A stretch of 64,000 nucleotides of DNA from Galdieria sulphuraria (lineage: Eukaryota > Rhodophyta > Bangiophyceae > Galdieriales > Galdieriaceae), in the NCBI RefSeq assembly GCF_000341285.1, contig NW_005178468.1, positions 204,243 to 268,242 on the forward strand, given 5' to 3'. The notes beneath the pieces are model-generated. The model was not told the DNA's origin. It did not search any database and saw nothing but the letters and a program-made list of their open reading frames with translations. The translations under genes were made by a program, and so were the position numbers. The first letter of the stretch is position 1, and every line of letters begins with the position of its first letter. This document shows positions 56,460 to 64,000 of the stretch, in pieces.

Positions 56460-58310
56460 TCGCAACCTTTGGTGGTTTTCATCCACCTCTTTATCTTGGA
56501 CTATTACCACAATTGATTCAAGTGATAAATGACAATGTATTTATGCCGTACCAATACCTTGTTTCTATTGATGAGTTGAATTTGAATCTTATTTCAGAGT
56601 GATATCCGAAACAATTCTGGTTACAACTGTATTGAAGGAAGTAATAATCACTTGCTTTAGAGTACTCTGAATCTTACCACTTCTAGTTAAATCTCAACGG
56701 GATATGGCACAATTATTCTAGTAGATACATAAGAAAAGGTCTATTTGATTTCTTTCTTCTCAACGTATTTAGAAACTGGTTACTGTTTTGTATTACTTGA
56801 ATCGTATGCTGAATTCAATGATTTACTGTTCAGTGGAAAGAAAGTAAGATATCTTTTGATACTGCTCATTTAAGATGACTTTTTGTGTAAGAATTAGTTA
56901 TTGATTGATTACTAGTCGAATATCTCATCAAGATGAAATTCTGTTTCATAAGTTCGAAAAATGTCCTCTATGGTTGATTCAACTTTTGAATTCTTAGAGA
57001 TTATACTGAATTTATCGAACTCATTTAGTCCTTATCCCGAGAAAAACGATTTGCCATATAGCACTAGTATTATTATCATTACTAAGGATACAGAGGCTTA
57101 GCTAAATGAATACTTGGTTTGAAAAAAACTTAGTAGTAGCAGAATGCCCAATTATTCCTCCGCGATACTTGCACTTTATTTGCGATACTGGATACTCTTT
57201 TCTTGATCGTTTCATCCTAGATAGCTTCACGAATCGACTCAAGCGATGAATCGCATTATATCTTTGCAGCGCCACGAATATGTTACTACTAGTTTATATA
57301 TTTTGACATTAACTTGTTGTTTGTTCAGATATAACTACGTTAACCTGTACTTGATTCAATTTGATTACTACTTGTTTTGAAGTGCTTTTAGTTATACTAT
57401 TTCGTTCCAACCAAGCATCACTGGGTACGCTATAGTCACTTTGCAGACAAGAATCAGATGTCAATCTTTTTTCAAGTATTCGCATCTAAATGCGTTGATT
57501 GTTAGAAACGTTCAAAGTTGGCTATTGAAATATAGCCCTAGTAATGAATGGAATCAATGTGTTAGACAAGATAACGGCACAATTCGATGCATACAAAAGT
57601 TGAATCAACGTTTTCATTCAAAACCAATTGTTTGATAGCAAGACTAATATACGTTGTTATCTTTTAGGGGGTATCTACGAGAGAGTTGGTTGAATTGTCA
57701 TTATGTGGACATTGGGTTATCCAATAGAGTTTCTGTTAGATGGTGTTTGTATAAGATGGCTTCCTTAAGGTAGAAATGATACTTTATTGACTGCTAGTTG
57801 TCGAGTTGATAAAGACTTTGTACCTTTCCACTTGAAATCTTGCTGTTGTATGTACAGAGTCTTTATATCCGAAGCAGTGTTTTATGTGGTCCTTAGGTAC
57901 CCTATATGCTTGATTCAGCGTCGAATTGTTGAAGATTATCTTGAATTGTCTAAAATAATTTAGTCTTTACTCTAAAAGGATGATTTACAGACTATTATTT
58001 GGATTACCTAAAATCAAGTCGAAGATCAATTCATTCGAGAATCACAGGGTGAGAATCCGAATTGCAGCAAAGCATCAATGTTTCCCTTGATATTTGTATG
58101 CTGTGTGCACTATTAGGGTAAGCCGTTGTCCATAATTCAATTAAGGTACATTTGTGGATTGACTTTCATATTGAATGACAATGTGTTTCTAGAATATTGA
58201 GAATATGTTACTATTGATGAGCATAGATCAATCAGCATCCACTATTCTTGTATCTGTACGGAATTCAATTAAACTTTGTTTGAATTCACTGATTCCTATG
58301 AGTATTGGTG
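56460..58310 (+). repeat. Three diverged copies of a dispersed repeat
   Basis: A core of about 65 bp recurs three times in the same direction at about 56510, 57230 and 58155. In the first, ATTGATTCAAGTGATAAATG precedes ACAATGTATTTATGCC and ends TTTCTATTGATGAG. In the second, ATCGACTCAAGCGATGAATC ends TGTTACTACTAGT. In the third, ATTGACTTTCATATTGAATG precedes ACAATGTGTTTCTAGAAT and ends TTACTATTGATGAG. Spacing is about 720 and 925 bp. Flanks are only weakly alike. The copies are old and probably remnants of a mobile or satellite unit. Confidence 0.45.
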
Positions 58311-61300
58311 AGAGCGTTCTCGCTTCACTGCCTTGGCACCAAGCTCAACTTGCGTCATAGAATCATTATTTTTTTTTGATAAAGATACTGTGTTAAAAGT
58401 CTATTGCTTGTTTCTATTGACTGGTCGGAGAGTAGTCATCATCTTGTTATCTTGTCTTTTCAAGAAAGTTGCAATTACTGAACACTAAAAACTGAACTTT
58501 AATTGAAATGAAGTATCACATCGATAAACTATACTATTCATATACTACAGAATCATTTGATTTAGAAGAAGACTCAACTAGATTGCAGACGATTGGTCAC
58601 AAAGGAGCTGCAAAATGAAGCAAAGTAACCTTGCTGATACAAGCTATTGAATCTCTTTTTTCATGTTTATATGTTATATAGTAAAAGATAAAGAAAATGA
58701 TTCCTTTCATTTCAACTTTTATACAACTCGCTAAACAAAAAATACACCAATTTGCTTTGGAAGAAAATAGATGATGAAAGATATAAGGTGGAAAAAGAAA
58801 GAAATGGCTTCCTAGTTCAATAGACTACAGAGATAGTGTTATGAGCCAAAAGTCTTGACTTCGATTCTCACTAGAAACATCAACGATATTCTGGTCGTCA
58901 TAAGTAGAAAAAGTATTCACTACCAGCACCTCCTACTTGTAACAGTAGAATGTTTATGGTACTTTGTTTTGTTTACCCATTCTACTGATATGCATGACCT
59001 GTATTTGAATAACATAAAGTAAGAAGTAGGCTGTTGAAACAATTTGTTTAATGTATGTTATTTCATGGCATATCTAATCGTTACAAATTGCCCAATGCTT
59101 CAAGGACCTGATTACTAAGGCATTCTTTATTCTTTTCACACGGACTTTATTCTTCTTCTTCCTTTTTTTTATCTAAAATGAATATCATACAATCTTCACT
59201 GATAGAAGCCAATCAAATTTCTATTCGAAAAGGCAAATTGTAGAATAAAGCAAGGAATATACAATCTTACTTGCAGAATCATTATTTGCATCTTTGTAGA
59301 TATTATTCTCTATATAGTTGTAACTTTCTTTACTGGTTTGGAAAGTTTGTGCAACAACCTTAATAGGAAGAACAATATCAAGTTTATGATTCAACTCGAT
59401 CTTGATACTAGTATTCCATGAAGAAGGATATCACTCCTCATCATACTCGACGAATGGTTTTAGATTCGAACTAATCAATCAATCTTATGTCAATCAACAA
59501 CTTGACCGGAAAAAAGTTGCTTGTATTTATTTCATTGCAATAATTATTGAGGTCTTGGTATAAACAGGCAGAGATGATTATAAAAGCAGAATTTACTATC
59601 TGATTTCCACACTTGACGACAACAATAACAGCAACTCTTAAAGGAGATAGGACAACACTTCTCACTACACCATTGTTCTCGAAGAGTCGTTAACATAGTA
59701 TTTCTTCTATAGTTCGTCATTTATTTAGAATTGTGAATAGTGTTTTACGACCACTCTCTTTCGCTATGTTGTGAATTCAATATATCTCTCAATTTTGGAA
59801 GGGATATATTTTTCTATCTAATCAACAAGACTAGAGACAATAGGAATATGAGCTAGTGTCCAGGAATCAGTTTGAATTCAACTGATTTCAAGAGATTAGG
59901 TTTTGGCTATGTTGAATCGAGTTTGAACTGAATTGAGTGGAAACAAGTAATTTTACAAAATAGGCAATCAGCTATTAAAAAAGAGAATAAGCTGAGTGTT
60001 TTGCTTGATAGAATCAGAACAATGTCATCGGATAAAGAGTTGCGTATTGTTTCTTTAAGCATCATTCATTCTCTTGTTCACTACGCCTTGTAGATAGAAT
60101 CGAACGAGTCGGTCATAAATAGAGTACGTTTGGTATTTATCATATCAGTTATGCCTAGTTACAAGCTCAATTTGGAGTTGTCGAGAGAGGGACTTCAATC
60201 TACCTTGGCTACTTTTGTATTGAACTTGGTGTCAAATAGAACGACTTGACCTTGTTCATATGAATTCATATTTTCTTATAAATACTGTATTTGAAGAGTA
60301 CCTATTATATGCTATTTGAATTTACCCTTAACTTTTTTTTCACTGTTTATCACACAGCAAATCATGTAACTTATTTTCTAAAAGCCTTGGTATCGTTGAG
60401 ACTATCAAGTTTTATGGCTATGAATTGTATAGTTTTGATAGAATTCACTTGACTCTAATCTGTCCCATCAAAGATCGATTTGATAATGGGACATGCATAA
60501 TGTCGCAGTTAACTACAGAATCATAGGCATACGAGGCAATTCAACTGTATTGGAAGGAACTGTATGCTCGGCAACCTTAGAGATCATTCCTATTTGAAAT
60601 AGAAGAAAGCAGACATTCGGTTTTATGTTGTTTGAAAGATTTGAATCCACATGATAACTTGAAAAGATTGAGGAAGAAGTACTTTGATCATAACCTTAGA
60701 TCGATAGTACTTCAAGTCTTGCTGAGATACATGGTTATGTTCGTTTACTTTTTTTGGTGAAAAAAGTTGTCTCTTATCTTTGTTATGTCAAGCTATTACA
60801 AAATCAAGTTGATCATCTGGTACAGCTTTCAGTGGGTCATGGTCATTTGCACAACAGACTCTTTGTCATCTTTTTGATAGAAGAATTGAGTTTGGCTTGT
60901 GTTGATTCATTGATTGAATGATTCATTGCTTTGTGTCATACTAGCCTATTTATTTATCAACTGACAAATAATTGCACTCGGATTTGTAAAATTGACTGAT
61001 TCCAGCATCTGAGGAATAGTAGCAGGACAATTCTATTTAAAAAGATGATTTAAGAATTCACTTTAGACAGATTGTTGATTTGCGAGTCAAAGACAAGTTT
61101 TAACCATTGAAAAAGATACACATACCAGGTAAGTGATATAAATAGGAGTAGTTTCATTTTGCATTCTCAAGCTGAATATTTATTGGATAGTGCTAATAGA
61201 ATGAAATGGGTTACTTGAACCACACTGGGTTGTCCGTCTATTATGAGTTCTTTAGCTCATGAAGGTCTTTTATCGTGACACTCGAAACCTCTCTGTCCCA

Positions 61301-61739
61301 TAAGAAGGGTCGTTATACCCTAGACTTTGGTTCATATAGTATTTATATACCCTTGATAGTTTATTTAATACCGATTGCTTCACGATTGTATGGATCTATT
61401 GGAAGAATTTACCCAAGTAGACTCGGCAGACGAAATACCAACGAGTACTAGTATTCTTTCGTTTAAATACACAGAGGACAATCTAGTTGATAGTTTGCTT
61501 TGCAAGAATCATAACGAGAGAAAATCCCGAAATTCCTTCCTGATAGTTGCAACTCACTTTCAAACTCTAAACAGATCGTTGACCTTAACTCGTTTGAATC
61601 CATTGTTTCCAGAATTGACCCAATATTGAATCATATTGGTATAATGTAGAATGAAAATTTTGTTGTTGCTATTGGGTCTGATTTTGCATAATAAGTTGAG
61701 CACCAATATACACACTTTTTACTGATTTTTCTGCTAATG
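58311..61739. other. Gene-poor, AT-rich region
   Basis: About 3.4 kb in which every frame is short and none resembles a family. A tRNA-like stretch lies near 58806-58875. A CAACTGTATTGGAAGGAACT fragment at about 60538 recalls CAACTGTATTGAAGGAAGTA at about 56625, so repeat remnants reach this far. A frame of about 80 codons (from an ATG near 61387, MDLLEEFTQVDSADEIPTST) is the only one with coding-like composition. Confidence 0.35.
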
Positions 61740-62060
61740 GGAAAGATGGGCAATTTGAAAAGAGTGGCCGATTTGGAATGGGCCCGCGCAATTTTGATTT
61801 GAAAGTTGTCATTATGGGTGTGAGGTGGGAAAGAATGGGTTAATTGGAAATGGGAAAGAGTGGGAAATTGCGATGGGGGAAATTGAGTGGGGAAAAGAGT
61901 GCAAGGAAATTGAAGAGGGGGCAACCCAAAGGCGATTGGGTTGATTTGAAAATTGTCATTATGGATGCGGGGAAGAATGGGTAAATTAGAAATGGGGGCA
62001 TTTGAAATTGAGGACAGTGTGCAAAGAGGACTGAGTGTGAATTGAAAATCTTGGGAGAAT
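61740..62060 (+). repeat. Subtelomere-like satellite, G-rich block 1
   Basis: G-rich on the plus strand with very few C. Motifs TTGATTTGAAAGTTGTCATT (61794) and TTGATTTGAAAATTGTCATT (61942) lie 148 bp apart. Between and after them are GGGAAATTGCGATGGGGGAA (61862) and AAATGGGGGCATTTGAAATT (61990). ATGGGGG occurs at 61873 and 61992. Confidence 0.8.
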
Positions 62061-62749
62061 CCATACAGGAAGAGTGTTTGAAAAATTCCAATTCGAGAAG
62101 CAAAAGAATGAAATTTGAACTTCAGTTATATTTTATGAGATAGTAGTAGTAGAAAGTTCAATTACATGCTGTCTACATAATGTTTCCATGCTTTCATAAT
62201 ACATTTTTACTCTAAAATAATCTTCTTATAAGATTACTAAAGAAAATATAATGACAATTTAATATAATTAATTGAAACATTGAAAACATTATTAAAAAAT
62301 TTTATGATTGACTTAATTTTTAACTGTTACAATTAAATGTTCAAAGTAAATATTATATAAACACAAAAAACTCAACAAAGCAAAAAAAGAATTAATTTTA
62401 AAGACTATATTTGTGCATTATCCACTAAATTGACAAAAATAAATAATTTTTAAATTAGTTTCAAAGCATTTACTAAAAAGATACACAACAAAAATAAAAC
62501 GATCAGCAAAATTTGATAGCGACCTTGACAAAAAAATATATACACACAATAAACGTAAAGTCTGTTCTTCAAAAATTAATAACATCGAAAGTGAAAACCA
62601 ACCTATAAAAAAAGAGGACATAGTCGTAGTATGTATAGAAATAAAAGTTTTTTATTCAAAGAAATAAATGTATCTAATGTGATTAAGTAAGATGGCGCAA
62701 AAAAATAATGAACGAACTGAAAAAAAACAAAGAATTGCATCTGGTAAAT
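62061..62749. repeat. Subtelomere-like satellite, AT-rich block 1
   Basis: Very AT-rich DNA. It aligns with 63260-63900: TGTCTACATAATGTTTCCAT at 62171 against TGTCCACGCAATGTTTCTAT at 63328, a distance of 1157 bp, and AATTGAAACATTGAAAACAT (62270) against AATTAAAACATTAAAAACAT (63424). No coding frame is credible here. Confidence 0.75.
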
Positions 62750-63245
62750 TGCCAATTGATGAGAGAATATGTATGGGGGAATGAGATGGTCGATTGCGGG
62801 TAAAGGATGGTAGTGCATCTTTGGTTTGAAAATTGTCATGGGGGAGTGTTGATGGAGGAAAGAAGGGGCCAATTGGAAGTGGAAGAAAATTGGGGGTCAA
62901 TTGTGATTTAGAAATTGCCATGGGGGAAAATGAGTTGGAGAAGGATTGGGGCCAAATTTGGAGAGGGGTCAACTCGAAATGTGGATAGCAATTGTGATTT
63001 TGAAATTGCCATGGGGGAAATGAGTAAAAGGGGAGGAAGGATTGGGGCCAATTGCAATTGGGAAGAAAGGGGGCCAACCCGAAGGTGGATTGTGATTTGG
63101 AATTTACCATTATGAATGATGGGGAAGGATGGGCAAATTTGAAATGGGAAGGGGCGTTGGAAACTGTAAGGGCAGTGTCTGAAAAGGACAGGGTGGTTTG
63201 AATTGAGGAATTTGGGAAAATACAAGAAAGGTGTTCGAGGAGTTT
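62750..63245 (+). repeat. Subtelomere-like satellite, G-rich block 2
   Basis: Inner repeats of about 65-98 bp with GAAATTGCCATGGGGGAAAA at 62911 and GAAATTGCCATGGGGGAAAT at 63002. ATGGGGG occurs at 62773, 62838, 62920 and 63011. Intervening text is like GGATTGGGGCCAATT and GGAGAGGGGTCAACTCG. Confidence 0.8.
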
Positions 63246-63900
63246 AAGTTCCAAAATTAGAAGAATTCAAGTTGACCTTGATTCATATTTTAGGAGATTT
63301 AAATAGTAGTAAACTTGACGACATACTGTCCACGCAATGTTTCTATGTTTTTATCATACAACCTGATTCAAAAACAATCTTTTTTAAGCTTGAAAAAACT
63401 ATGCTAAAAAAATTAATATAGTCAATTAAAACATTAAAAACATTTATAAAGAATTTTATTATTGAATTGATTTTCAACGCATATATTTCAATGTTTTCAA
63501 ATAAACTCTATATTAAGGCAAAAAGTTCAATAAAGCCAAAATAAATAATTTTTAAATTAAAAATTTACACAGTAGCTAGTTCATAAACAAGAGAAAATAA
63601 TTTTAGTTTTAAAATAATTACTAAAAACAGCAAAAACAAATATAAAACTTATAAGCAAAAATTAAAAGCAAGATAAACAGAAATAGATTACAATCGTACA
63701 ATAACGAGAAAATTTGTTTTTCAAACATCAGTAAATCGTAAAATAGATACCAATCTATGCGAGCGATAAGACACAATTTTGAATGATACACAAAACACAA
63801 AAAGAAGTTGCATTTAAGGAAAGAAAGATGTCCAAAAATATTGAAAAGGATACAGTGCAGAAACAAAAATAGACAAAATAACTCAAGAAAACAGACAAGC
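63246..63900. repeat. Subtelomere-like satellite, AT-rich block 2
   Basis: The second AT-rich block of the higher-order unit, aligned with 62061-62749 at an offset of about 1157 bp. No coding frame is supported; the reverse frame at 63621-63968 is compositional. Confidence 0.75.
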
Positions 63901-64000
63901 TTGATTTGGAGAATGCCATGGGGGAAAATGAGTAAGGGCAAAAATGGGCAAGTTTGGAGAGGGGTCAATTCGTAATGCGCATGGCCATTGTGATTTGGAA
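63901..64000 (+). repeat. Subtelomere-like satellite, start of G-rich block 3
   Basis: TTGATTTGGAGAATGCCATG then GGGGAAAATGAGTAAGGGCA, again with ATGGGGG (63918) and GGAGAGGGGTCAATTCG, as in block 2. The array continues past the window edge. Confidence 0.8.

Noticed and set aside
57441-57635. 64-codon plus frame between repeat cores
   Set aside because: Length expected by chance in AT-rich DNA; no start context or family.
61387-61629. 80-codon plus frame (MDLLEEFTQVDSADEIPTST)
   Set aside because: Reasonable composition but no homology, no splice partner and directly before the satellite; not enough to call a gene.
61740-63245. Possible G-quadruplex array in the G-rich blocks
   Set aside because: G-runs are separated by 9-25 nt, longer than canonical quadruplex loops.
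62652-63254. 200-codon reverse frame rich in Pro, Ser, Phe and His, with a relative at 61840-62103
   Set aside because: It is the complement of the G-rich satellite; lack of C on the plus strand removes stop codons. It starts with TTG and the two copies differ by frame-changing gaps.
50752-64000. CRISPR array or intact transposon in the gene-poor zone
   Set aside because: Repeats are diverged and irregularly spaced, and no transposase, reverse transcriptase or terminal repeats were seen.

Overview
This is nuclear DNA of a unicellular red alga. It is most like Galdieria, an intron-bearing cyanidiophyte. The evidence is gene content and style. Eukaryotic cytosolic ribosomal proteins, delta-COP, PRP19, NOC2 and an XMAP215 protein sit beside nuclear genes for plastid proteins (magnesium chelatase H, carotenoid isomerase, chaperonin 60, FtsH, DUF3082). 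The DNA is AT-rich, genes are 10-300 bp apart, and most introns are only 31-61 nt with GT..AG ends. No intron-poor, GC-rich cyanidiophyte would look like this. The genus is an inference.

Layout. From 1 to about 50.75 kb the window is gene-dense, with about 32 protein genes and two tRNA genes on both strands. Many neighbours are convergent with gaps of 10-20 bp, or even overlapping stop codons (27367-27370). Many of the true genes are split by short introns. I joined them by conserved family motifs, reading frame and splice sites, and chose ATG starts. In order: GDT1 (cut by the left edge), NTMT1-like methyltransferase, a membrane protein, pterin carbinolamine dehydratase, two unknown small genes, RPL4, AUH-type hydratase, PRP19, plastid Cpn60, GT4 glycosyltransferase, delta-COP, F-box/LRR protein, TrmA/RumA-type m5U methyltransferase, CRTISO, C9orf78/Tls1-like protein, FtsH, mitochondrial HSP60, a small acidic protein, dCMP deaminase, NOC2, ChlH, a small unknown gene, EEF1AKMT4-like methyltransferase, tRNA-Asp, DUF3082 protein, RPS8, bZIP factor, acetylornithine aminotransferase, RlmH, MFSD5-like transporter, XMAP215, tRNA-Arg (with intron) and a UreE-like protein.

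From about 50.75 kb to the end the character changes: about 13 kb with no convincing conserved gene. It holds diverged direct repeats (52.4-54.6 kb and 56.4-58.3 kb), microsatellites, scattered short frames, and from 61.74 kb a large satellite. The satellite alternates G-rich blocks carrying ATGGGGG cores with very AT-rich blocks, in a higher-order unit of about 1.15 kb. This looks subtelomeric, with the chromosome end probably to the right.

The genes are mostly unlinked housekeeping functions: translation (RPL4, RPS8, NOC2, tRNAs, rRNA/tRNA methylation), protein folding and turnover (two GroEL-type chaperonins, FtsH), vesicle traffic and microtubules, pigment synthesis (ChlH, CRTISO) and nucleotide, arginine and leucine metabolism. 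The most unusual gene is the last one before the gene-poor zone. It encodes a UreE (urease nickel chaperone) homologue, a family normally confined to bacteria, in which the expected nickel-binding histidines are replaced.
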